DNA of 64,000 nt, taken from an uncultured bacterium. Lineage in GTDB: Bacteria; Pseudomonadota; Alphaproteobacteria; Sphingomonadales; Sphingomonadaceae. The DNA is taken from the NCBI GenBank assembly GCA_942636505.2, contig CALOGB020000055.1, forward strand, positions 310,001-374,000. The letters are read 5' to 3'. The translations under genes and the position numbers were made by a program. Shown here one piece after another: positions 35,209 to 42,830 of this stretch; within the stretch, counting starts at the first letter, position 1, and every line of letters begins with the position of its first letter. The notes beneath the pieces are model-generated. The model did not search any database and was not told where the DNA came from. It was given only the letters and a program-made list of their open reading frames with translations.

Positions 35209-37329
35209 ATGAAGGTCGTGAACGCGGCAGAGCCCGAGACCCGGTTGAGCGACGTGATCCGCACGGTGCGCGATGTCATCCGCCGGCGCATCCTGATCCT
35301 CCTTGGCATCACCGCGGTGGTCGCTGCGATCGGCATCATCCTGACGCTGCGGATCACGCCGGTCTATCAGGGCGTGACCCGCATCCAGATCGATCCAAGT
35401 CGCAACCCGCTGGCGCGCACCGCCAACGATGCGCAGGCGCAGCTCGCCAGTGAGGCGATCGAGACCGAGGTGTCGGTGATCCGCTCGCTCGACCTGGCGC
35501 GCGTCGTCGTCAAGCGGCTCAACCTGCTCAACGATCCGGAATTCAGTGGTGGCCCGCCCCCCGAAGGCAAGCCTGCATTGTCGCCGGCGGCCAAGCTCGA
35601 TGTCGTCGCGCGGTCGGTCAACAGCCACCTCGACGTCGCGCGCGATCGCTTGACCTATATCATGGCGATCCGCTTCAATTCGGAATCCGCCGACAAGGCC
35701 GCACGCATCGCCAATGCGTTCGCGACCGGCTATCTCGATACCAAGGTCGGCAACAAGATCGGTACCGCCGAGCGCCAAACGGCGTGGTACCAGAAGCGCA
35801 TGGATGAACTCGCGGCCGACATCCGTGTCGCCGACGAGCGCGTCGCGCAGTATCAGGCGCAGGCGGGCATCGTCCGCGGTGCCTCGAACCAGACCGGGAC
35901 GATCGTCGACCAGCAGGTCGCACCGCTTTCATTGCAGCTTGCGTCGGCCGAATCCTTTGCCGCCGAAGCGCGTTCGAAGGAGCAGTCGGCTAAACAGCAG
36001 GTCCGCCGCGGCGCGCTCGACTCGATTTCCGATGTTCGCCAGTCGGCGACCATTCAGGATCTGCGGAGCAAGCGTGCATCCTTGTCGCAGACGCTTGAAG
36101 ACGTCCGTGGCCGCTACGGCGAGCGTCACCCCGATTTCATCAAGGTTCGCGATCAGGTTGCGGGGATCGACGCCGAACTGAGCAAGGAAATGGGTCGGGT
36201 CGTGCGCTCGCTCGATGCCGATGCAGGCGCCGCCGACGCACGGGCGGCCAGCCTGCGCCAATCGATGACCCAGCTCGAACAGAAGCAGGCCGGCAACGCC
36301 CGCGCTTCCGTCATCGCAGCCAGCCTCCAGCGGGACGCCGACGGCAAGCACGACGCGTACGAGAAGATCTCGCAGATGGCGCTCGAATCGCGTCAGGCTG
36401 CGCAGAACTCGATCGCGCAGGCGCAGATCATCGACAATGCCGAGCCGCCACAGTCGCCCAGCTGGCCGAACCGCCCGCTGCTGTTCCTGTTGTCGCTCAT
36501 CGCCGGGTTCGGCGTCGGCATCGCCGTCATCGTGACGCAGGAAATGCTGGTCACCGGCATGCGCAGCATCGACGAAGTCGAAAGCGAGTTGGGCGTACCG
36601 TTGATCGCGGCGATCCCGAATATCCGCCAGGATCACCCTGCCGACATCGTGGTCGACAAGCCGACGTCGCAATACTCCGAAGCGTTGCGCAATGCCCGCG
36701 CCTCGCTGCTAGGCGTCCGCGGCCAGCCCCGGCCGAAGATCATCGCGCTTACCTCGGCCCTGCCGGGCGAGGGCAAGACCACTACCGCGCTGGCACTGGC
36801 GCGCGTGATGGCGATGAACGGGGACAAGACGATCATCGTCGACGCGGACGTCCGGCGTGCGCAGTTGCGGATGATCACGCAGACCAAGGCCGATGGCGTC
36901 GGCCTGGTCGAACTGCTTCACGGCGACGTGACGCTCGACGAGGCGATCGAGCCGAGCGGTTTGCAGAATCTCGACCAGATCATCATCCACAAGCCATTCT
37001 TCTCGTCCGAGAATCTGTTCGGCAACGACCTGATGCCGAAGATCCTCGAACAACTATCCGAGCGTTACGACACGATCATCCTCGATCTGCCGCCGCTCGT
37101 CGGTCTGGCGGATGGTCGATTCCTCGCGGCCCTGGCCGATGCGGTCGCTCTCGTGATCCGCTGGAACAACACGCCGAAGCACGCCGTCACGTCGGCCGCC
37201 GCATGGCTGAAGTCGGATGGTGCCAACCTGGTCGGCTCGATGTTCACGATGGTCGACACGAGCTCGCAGGCAGTCGGGTCGTATTACTATTATTCGAAGC
37301 AATATTCGGAATATTACCAGGAAGCATGA
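35209..37329 (+). CDS. EPS co-polymerase/tyrosine autokinase (BY-kinase), set 2
   Basis: A 706-residue fused Wzc-type protein. It has an N-terminal membrane helix (ILLGITAVVAAIGIILTL, ~residue 30-48), a long coiled-coil periplasmic region, a second helix near residue 425 and a BY-kinase: Walker A ALPGEGKTTTA (~520), Walker A' TIIVDADVRRA (~542), Walker B TIILDLPP (~625) and a Tyr cluster SYYYYSKQYSEYYQEA. The tail holds 7 Tyr for trans-phosphorylation. Compared with the set 1 kinase it has a different Walker A and shorter N terminus, so it is an old paralogue rather than a recent duplicate. Confidence 0.94.
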   Translation: MKVVNAAEPETRLSDVIRTVRDVIRRRILILLGITAVVAAIGIILTLRITPVYQGVTRIQIDPSRNPLARTANDAQAQLASEAIETEVSVIRSLDLARVVVKRLNLLNDPEFSGGPPPEGKPALSPAAKLDVVARSVNSHLDVARDRLTYIMAIRFNSESADKAARIANAFATGYLDTKVGNKIGTAERQTAWYQKRMDELAADIRVADERVAQYQAQAGIVRGASNQTGTIVDQQVAPLSLQLASAESFAAEARSKEQSAKQQVRRGALDSISDVRQSATIQDLRSKRASLSQTLEDVRGRYGERHPDFIKVRDQVAGIDAELSKEMGRVVRSLDADAGAADARAASLRQSMTQLEQKQAGNARASVIAASLQRDADGKHDAYEKISQMALESRQAAQNSIAQAQIIDNAEPPQSPSWPNRPLLFLLSLIAGFGVGIAVIVTQEMLVTGMRSIDEVESELGVPLIAAIPNIRQDHPADIVVDKPTSQYSEALRNARASLLGVRGQPRPKIIALTSALPGEGKTTTALALARVMAMNGDKTIIVDADVRRAQLRMITQTKADGVGLVELLHGDVTLDEAIEPSGLQNLDQIIIHKPFFSSENLFGNDLMPKILEQLSERYDTIILDLPPLVGLADGRFLAALADAVALVIRWNNTPKHAVTSAAAWLKSDGANLVGSMFTMVDTSSQAVGSYYYYSKQYSEYYQEA

Positions 37330-37805
37330 TGGCGTCGCGCCGTTGGTGAAGGCGATTGCCCGGCTTCACCGACGGCGTTCGAGCACGGAGCTACTACTGC
37401 TACAGGCGGCTGATCAGGCCACTGCCGATAGGTTTGGCGACAAAACGCTGACGCAGCGTTCACGACCGCGACATGCAGGTCCGATCGCATTCCAGCGAAC
37501 AGTCAAATTCGCCCCTCACGCACACTCTCGCAATCACGCGCTGCGTAGTGAGGAAGACCGTGGGCTGCGCGGCCTACCGAGCTCAGTCGTGATGCGCCGC
37601 TAGTCCAACCATCCCCTTGAGAACGCTTAACTTATCGCGAATTTGCAAACCTGCGAACGTCGCAAAACTGGTCGAACAATGCCCATATCCGGGAAGCCCG
37701 GCGCCTGGTTCCCGACGTATAAGCCGCACGTCTCGACTAAAATCGATTGTCGTGTGCGGCTGGCGTGGGATGGATGATGCGATCCACGTTCGGAGAGGTG
37801 AGTAT
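37330..37805. other. 476-nt gap after the set 2 kinase
   Basis: It contains a strong stem-loop at 37339-37376 and a smaller hairpin (GCCGCAC/GTGCGGC, 37723-37760) in the leader of the next gene. No coding frame with a ribosome binding site is convincing. Nothing else was recognised. Confidence 0.5.
37339..37376 (+). terminator. Stem-loop after the set 2 kinase
   Basis: GCCGTTGGTGAAG (37339-37351) pairs with CTTCACCGACGGC (37364-37376), 13 bp with one G-U, loop 12 nt, beginning 10 nt after the stop. It lacks a T-run, so it may be a Rho-linked stop or an RNA-stability element. Confidence 0.5.
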
Positions 37806-38105
37806 ATGCGTTCCAATCTTCCTAAATTTACCACGGTCGCGCTGATTCTGGTCGGCGCCACGGGTCTTGGCGGTTGCGCCACGAAGGGCTTCGTCCGGGA
37901 GCAGATCGCTACCGTGAACACCCGCATCGACGGCATGGACGGGCGTCTGCGCACCGTCGAGGGCACGTCCGGCCAGGCGCTGGCACAGGCTCAGGCTGCT
38001 GCCGGTCAGGCGCAGCAGAACGGTCAGCGGATCGACCAGATCAACGGTCGCGTCGATGGCATGGAGCAGCAGATGCAACAGCGGCAGCGCAAGCCACGCG
38101 GCTAA
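37806..38105 (+). CDS. Small coiled-coil outer-membrane lipoprotein
   Basis: A 99-residue lipoprotein: signal and lipobox LGGC (Cys ~25) then heptad-like repeats (VREQIATVNTRIDGMDGRLRTVEG ... QRIDQINGRVDGMEQQM) ending in a basic RQRKPRG. The pattern (GCATKGFVREQI, then an alpha-helical rod) resembles Lpp/YiaD-anchored small lipoproteins. GGAGAGGTGAG precedes ATG 37806. The next gene is an L,D-transpeptidase, so attachment of this helix to peptidoglycan is conceivable, but there is no C-terminal Lys as in Lpp-YbiS linkage. Confidence 0.82.
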   Translation: MRSNLPKFTTVALILVGATGLGGCATKGFVREQIATVNTRIDGMDGRLRTVEGTSGQALAQAQAAAGQAQQNGQRIDQINGRVDGMEQQMQQRQRKPRG

Positions 38106-38126
38106 GCGCAGCATCGCGCACTCCGG

Positions 38127-38942
38127 TTGCCTGAAGGGACAAATCTGCTGAACAGGACCGCCGCCGTAGACGGGCCGTGCCGTATCGCCTCGCGTACGGG
38201 CATAGCCGCGGCGCTCATGATCGCAGTGCTTGCAGCGCAACCGGGTTTCGCCACGGCCCCCCCGTCGCACGCGACCGACCGCAAGGCCGTGTCGCACACG
38301 CGCGACCGCAAGGTCCTGGCGAAACCACGTCCGAAAGCCGTTCCGGCTGAGGACGTGACCCAAGACCCGGAACCCATGCGATCGGAAGCGGCCAGCCGCA
38401 TGATCGCATGGGTGACGGCCGCCCACGACAATGGGACGCTGCCCTATGTCGTCATCGACAAGCCGACGGCGACGTTGTTCCTGTTCAATGCCAAGGGCGA
38501 CTATCAGGGACAGACGCCTGTCCTGCTCGGCGTCGGCATAGGCGATGATTCGACGCCCGGCGTGGGCGCGAAGAACCTCGCGGAGATCGGTCCGGCCGAA
38601 CGGACGACGCCCGCGGGCAGGTTCGTCGCGAAATTCGGCAAGGCGCTGGGGCGCCAGCGAGTGCTCTGGGTGGACTATACGAATTCGGTGGCGCTGCATG
38701 CGGTGATCACCACGCACAATTCGGAGCATCGCGTCGAACGGCTGCTGTCTCCGACGCCGGATGACAACCGGATCAGCTTCGGCTGCATCAATGTCGGCAC
38801 CAGTTTCTACACGAAGAAGCTTCGCCCGCTGCTGCAGCGCAAAGGCGGCGTGGTCTATATCCTGCCCGATACCAAGTCGCTCGACGAGGTGTTCCCCCGC
38901 GTGCGCCTGCTGCCGTATCTGAATAGCGTGGCGAGCGAGTAG
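38127..38942 (+). CDS. L,D-transpeptidase (YkuD-like)
   Basis: About 271 residues with a signal peptide (TGIAAALMIAVLAAQPGFATA) and a YkuD-type domain ending in the nucleophile motif: HAVITTHNSEHRVERLL...RISFGCINVGTSFY, where the Cys of SFGCIN is catalytic and the last residue of the usual SxGCxR is Asn. L,D-transpeptidases form 3-3 cross-links or attach proteins to peptidoglycan. TTG 38127 is the longest start; GAAGGGA precedes an in-frame CTG at 38145, so the exact start is uncertain. Confidence 0.85.
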   Translation: MPEGTNLLNRTAAVDGPCRIASRTGIAAALMIAVLAAQPGFATAPPSHATDRKAVSHTRDRKVLAKPRPKAVPAEDVTQDPEPMRSEAASRMIAWVTAAHDNGTLPYVVIDKPTATLFLFNAKGDYQGQTPVLLGVGIGDDSTPGVGAKNLAEIGPAERTTPAGRFVAKFGKALGRQRVLWVDYTNSVALHAVITTHNSEHRVERLLSPTPDDNRISFGCINVGTSFYTKKLRPLLQRKGGVVYILPDTKSLDEVFPRVRLLPYLNSVASE

Positions 38943-39031
38943 GTGCATCCCGGCATGGCCAGCGTGGCTTTGCCGATACGCAGGAACAGTGGCGGATCCC
39001 GGTCCGGGCGACGTCGAAAGGGACGAAGACG

Positions 39032-39355
39032 ATGATATTGGCGCTAGCCCTGCTTGTTGCCGCGGCAGACCGACCGGTCGTCGTGAGCGCGCTCACCACC
39101 GATCAGCTCGTCGAACAGTGTCGCGGCAAGGACAACGACTCAGCGCCAACATTCTGCACCGGCTACATCTTGGCGGCGTTCGACACGCTGTCGCTGGCCC
39201 GCCAGATTTGCCCGTCGCCGACGCGCTCCTCCAACATCGAGGTCATGGCGACTGCGCGCAAATATCTGCGGACCCGGGGCAAGAAGGCGACCGGCGCACC
39301 GTCGTTCGTGGTGCGCGACGCGCTGCAGCGCGCGTTCCCCTGCAAACGAAAGTAG
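39032..39355 (+). CDS. Secreted Rap1a/Tai-like protein, paralogue 2
   Basis: A 107-residue exported protein beginning MILALALLVAAAD. The core again matches the Rap1a domain: LTTDQLVEQC, PTFCTGYILAAFDTLSLARQIC, ATARKYLRT, VVRDALQRAFPCKRK, with four Cys. It is shorter than the paralogue at 23819 and the two bracket the first two EPS export sets. No effector or toxin gene was found nearby, so an immunity function is not supported; a periplasmic structural role is equally possible. Confidence 0.82.
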   Translation: MILALALLVAAADRPVVVSALTTDQLVEQCRGKDNDSAPTFCTGYILAAFDTLSLARQICPSPTRSSNIEVMATARKYLRTRGKKATGAPSFVVRDALQRAFPCKRK

Positions 39356-39371
39356 CGCCAGCTTCGATCTC

Positions 39372-39404
39372 GGACTGACGCTATCAGGCGGGGAGCGTCA
39401 GTCC
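39372..39404. terminator. Stem-loop in convergent gap
   Basis: GGACTGACGCT (39372-39382) pairs perfectly with AGCGTCAGTCC (39394-39404), loop 11 nt, in the 83-nt gap between the converging Rap1a-like and GH74-like genes. It is symmetric, so it can act on both sides, although neither side has a T-run. Confidence 0.6.
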
Positions 39405-39438
39405 ACCTGAACCGCTCCCGCGCCTGCGGAGCTATCCC

Positions 39439-41856
39439 TTAGCGAACCGACGAGCATTGCCGGTCCGCCAACGGACGATAGGCGGCAGGTTTGCACGGAG
39501 CAGGCTCGCCCCATATCCAGCTCGAGCCGACATAGCCGAGATATACCCGGCCGAAGACGTCGGGATCGGCGCCGACCACGCTGACCTGATCGAGCGTACC
39601 GACCGGAAAGTCGGTGAGTTGCTGCCAACTCGCGGCGTCGTCGACCGAACGCCATATGCCGTATTCACCAGCGACCCGCCCCGACAGGAACAGCGTCGGA
39701 TAGGTCTTGCCCTTCGCCGCCTTGCCGAATGCGATGTCGTCGACGCGGGTGACGCCGGTGACGGTTTGCCAGGTCTTGCCGCCGTCGATGCTGCGACGCA
39801 GGCCGGTATCGCTGGTGTGCTCGAAGGCGGAGGTGAAGAACAGGTTGCCCGGATGGCCGGGCACCGAACGGAGCTTTGCCGCGAGTTCGCTCGACGGTGC
39901 GAGTTCGCCGTCGAAGACCTTGCCCCAGCCCACGCCGCCATCGGTCGTTCGCCACAGTCCCTGGAGACCGGCGTTCGCGCCACCACCGCTATGGTAGAGG
40001 TAGAAGGTGCCGGGGATGGCCTTGTCCGCGGTCAGCGTCTTGCGCTGCATCCACTGCGCCTGGAATGATCCGGGCGTATCGCCGCTCGCGCCGGGCAGGC
40101 GGACCGGGGTCCAGCTGCGGCCGCCATCCTTGGTGTAATAGGGCTGGCGGTTGAACGCGGGGGCCCAGATGATGTTCTGCGGATCGCCGGACGAGATCGC
40201 GATCGTTCCGAACGACATCCGCCAGGGGTCGTCGTCCTTGGTGCCCGGGGGGGTCGGTAGCGTCGGGAAATTGGCCCATTTGCGGCCGCCGTCTGTGCTG
40301 ATGCCCGCCATCACTGCATTGCCGTCCTCCGAACAGCAGCCCATCCGCGCATCGGACGCGTTGCTGACGACGAAACCGGGCTTGGCCGGGGTCCAATCGA
40401 GCTGCGGGACGGTCATCAAGGCCCGCTCGCCGGGGCCGAACGTGGTCGAATAGGCGTTGAGATCGTCCTTCACGTGGATACCGAAATCCCAGCCCGCGAA
40501 AATCGGCGAGCCACCGGACGGCTGGATCACGTCGTTAGCGACGAGCTCCTCGATCCCGCGAGTCTGGCTGACCCAGTCGAGCGCGCCCGTGCCGGGCGGT
40601 ACGTCGGCGTAGAACATGCCCATGCCCGCCGCGACCCAGACCCGGTTCGGCACGGCGGGATCGAACATCATGTCCGCGGTCGTGAAGAACGGTGCGTTGG
40701 CGACGCGGAGCCAGGGGGGATCGCCCTCCCCGGCCTTCGCGCTGTGCGATACGCTGTTCCAGGTCTCGCCGCCGTCTGTGCTGGCATAGCCCTGCCCGCC
40801 GCGATCGACGACGATCACCTGGTCGGCTCGCGGATTGGCGGCGACGGCGGCGTATTCGCGCACGGTCAGGCCGAGGTCCGCGGTCAGATCGCGCCAGCGT
40901 CCGTCGCGGTACGACCAGATCGACTTGGTCAGATCATCGACGCCGAAGAACGTGCCGCGACGATCGAACGTACCGCGCTGGAGCGTCATTGGCTGCACGC
41001 CGACTGCCGGAAGCGGCCGGAACGTCGCGCCCGCATCATTGGACACGAACATGCCCGCACCCGATGCGAGCGCGAACAGCCGCCCGGTCGGCTTGCCGCC
41101 GGCGGGTCGTTCGAACCAGAGCATCGTGCCGGGCGTCTGCGCGCCGGCATCGGGCTTGCGATCCTTGCTGACCGGGACCGAGCCGACATGGGCCCACTGC
41201 GCGCCGCCATCGGTCGAGCGCCACAGCCCGGTCGCGGGGGTGCCGAGCAGGACGATGTCCGGATTGGTCGGATCGACCGCCATGAACGGGCCGTGGAGGC
41301 GGAACTCGCTGTTCGCGTCCCACACCATCGGGAAGGGATTGCCGGCGTTGGGCTGAACCCAGTGCCTGCCGGTATCGTCGGAGCGATAGACCCGGCCCTG
41401 CAATGCCATGTAGATGCGTTGCGCGCGCGAGGGGGCGACGACGATCTCGTACGCACCCGCGGCGGCGCCGTTCTGCGTGCGGATGCTGTCGGGCATCGAC
41501 GCGGCGGTGACGAGCTGGCTCCAGCGGTTCGCCGACGCGTCCCAGATATACGCACCGTAGACGTCGGTGCGCGCGACGAAGGTCTTGCCCGACGCATCGC
41601 TCGACAGGCCGGAGATCATGCCGCCGCCACCGATCGCGACGTGCTTCCACTGATAGGCTTCGGATGCGACCGGGCCACCCGCCTGCGACAAAGCGCGCGG
41701 TGCGGCGTGCGCCTGGTGGTCGCCCCCGAACCAGAAGGCGGCGATCCCGGCGGCGAGCGCGAGCAGCATCACGACGCCCAGGATCCACGGCCAGCGACGG
41801 CGGCGGGGCTGGACGAAATCCTCGTAGCGGACGGTGCGGCGTACATGTGGTTCCAT
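39439..41856 (-). CDS. Membrane-anchored GH74-like beta-propeller glycosidase
   Basis: An 805-residue protein: cytoplasmic basic stretch QPRRRRWPW, a single anchor helix (~24-43), then a periplasmic part with many Asp-box/BNR repeats (STDGGAQW, STDGGETW, STDGGRKW, TKDGGRSW, TTDGGVGW, SIDGGKTW). The GH74 catalytic pattern TDxxGAYxWD is present as RTDVYGAYIWD (D98), and the second acid fits FAGWDFGIH (~D456). GH74 enzymes are endo-beta-1,4-glucanases, usually on xyloglucan. AGGGAG precedes ATG 41856. Last gene of the EPS operon; a polymer-trimming enzyme is likely. Confidence 0.85.
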   Translation of the reverse strand: MEPHVRRTVRYEDFVQPRRRRWPWILGVVMLLALAAGIAAFWFGGDHQAHAAPRALSQAGGPVASEAYQWKHVAIGGGGMISGLSSDASGKTFVARTDVYGAYIWDASANRWSQLVTAASMPDSIRTQNGAAAGAYEIVVAPSRAQRIYMALQGRVYRSDDTGRHWVQPNAGNPFPMVWDANSEFRLHGPFMAVDPTNPDIVLLGTPATGLWRSTDGGAQWAHVGSVPVSKDRKPDAGAQTPGTMLWFERPAGGKPTGRLFALASGAGMFVSNDAGATFRPLPAVGVQPMTLQRGTFDRRGTFFGVDDLTKSIWSYRDGRWRDLTADLGLTVREYAAVAANPRADQVIVVDRGGQGYASTDGGETWNSVSHSAKAGEGDPPWLRVANAPFFTTADMMFDPAVPNRVWVAAGMGMFYADVPPGTGALDWVSQTRGIEELVANDVIQPSGGSPIFAGWDFGIHVKDDLNAYSTTFGPGERALMTVPQLDWTPAKPGFVVSNASDARMGCCSEDGNAVMAGISTDGGRKWANFPTLPTPPGTKDDDPWRMSFGTIAISSGDPQNIIWAPAFNRQPYYTKDGGRSWTPVRLPGASGDTPGSFQAQWMQRKTLTADKAIPGTFYLYHSGGGANAGLQGLWRTTDGGVGWGKVFDGELAPSSELAAKLRSVPGHPGNLFFTSAFEHTSDTGLRRSIDGGKTWQTVTGVTRVDDIAFGKAAKGKTYPTLFLSGRVAGEYGIWRSVDDAASWQQLTDFPVGTLDQVSVVGADPDVFGRVYLGYVGSSWIWGEPAPCKPAAYRPLADRQCSSVR

Positions 41857-41893
41857 CGAACTCCCTGCCGATCCCGGCCCCGCGCGAGGGCTG

Positions 41894-42649
41894 TCAATCA
41901 TGCGTTCTGGTTGCCAGATAGTAGATCGCGACCGGACTTGTCACGAGATAGCGCCAGCCAAGCCGCACCGGTTCGCGCGCGGCGCGGTAGAGCCACTCCA
42001 GCCCGGTCGCCTGCATCCAGTTCGGCGCGCGCGATACGCCGCCGCCGTAATGATCGAAAAGCCCGCCACAGGTCCGGATCCACGCGACCCCGCCGAGCAG
42101 ATGGCGGTTGTCGAGCGCGAACCGCTCCTGCGCGGGGCTGCCCATGCCTATCCACAATACGTCGGCGCCGGACGCGCGGACCTTCGCGCAGATATCCGGG
42201 ATCGCGTCGGGCGAGAAGAATCCGTGACGCGTGCCGACGACCTTGAGGCCGGGAAAGCGGCTGCGGAGATGTTGGGCGGCACGGGCCGCGACACCCGGTC
42301 GCGAGCCGAGGAAGAAGAAGCGGATGTCGTCGCGCGCGGCGATAGTGGCCGCGTCGAGCAGGAAATCGGTGGTGGCGATACGCTCCTCGAGCGGTTCGCG
42401 GCACAAGAGCCGGCTGGCGAACACCAGCGGCATGCCGTCCGCATCGACGATATCCGCGCCGTCGATCAGCCGTCGATACTCCTGGTCGCGGTTGTACGCG
42501 GCGATCACGCTGCCATTGGCCGAGGTGACGATCCGCGGTTCCGCCAGCGTCCCGGCCCGCGCACGCGCCGTGTCAGCGAGCATCAGTGCCGCGAGTTCGT
42601 CGCGCCGCAGCCGGGCGATCTTCATGCCGCCGATCGTGGCGGTCCGCAC
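41894..42649 (-). CDS. WecG/TagA/CpsF-type glycosyltransferase
   Basis: A 251-residue GT26-family enzyme. The hallmark blocks are VTSANGSVIAAYNRDQEYRRLIDGADIVDADGMPLV, FFLGSRPGVAARAAQHLRSRFPGLKVVGTRHGFF, DVLWIGMGSPAQERF and WIRTCGGLFDHYGG. GT26 enzymes transfer ManNAc, ManNAcA or GlcA to lipid-linked carriers; in xanthan the related GumM adds beta-mannose. GTG 42649 is used since it keeps the first conserved strand; ATG 42625 is possible. It lies 181 nt from the preceding gene, in a gap with a shared motif, so it may have a separate promoter. Confidence 0.92.
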   Translation of the reverse strand: MRTATIGGMKIARLRRDELAALMLADTARARAGTLAEPRIVTSANGSVIAAYNRDQEYRRLIDGADIVDADGMPLVFASRLLCREPLEERIATTDFLLDAATIAARDDIRFFFLGSRPGVAARAAQHLRSRFPGLKVVGTRHGFFSPDAIPDICAKVRASGADVLWIGMGSPAQERFALDNRHLLGGVAWIRTCGGLFDHYGGGVSRAPNWMQATGLEWLYRAAREPVRLGWRYLVTSPVAIYYLATRTHD

Positions 42650-42752
42650 GCGGCCTTCATCGACAGCGGACGCAACGACGGCATTCGGCGCAGTATTGTG
42701 ATGATCGCGTTCGAACAGCGGCTCGTCTCCCCGTCCAGATCTTACAAGACCG

Positions 42753-42771
42753 CAAACGTCTGACCTGTATT
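42753..42771 (-). promoter_or_regulatory. 19-nt motif shared with 27331-27349
   Basis: CAAACGTCTGACCTGTATT, matching the other copy at 16 of 19 positions, in the gap upstream of the WecG-type gene. A perfect 16-bp palindrome (GTCCGCAATTGCGGAC, 42814-42829) also lies in this gap, directly after the upstream gene's stop. Confidence 0.4.
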
Positions 42772-42830
42772 GGGGATGCTATGCGCGGGCCTGCCAAGCG
42801 ATTGCAACCCCAGGTCCGCAATTGCGGACG

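Noticed and set aside
42814..42829. Perfect 16-bp palindrome GTCCGCAATTGCGGAC as a terminator
   Set aside because: It has no loop and no T-run, so it is not a normal terminator; noted only as a possible protein site.
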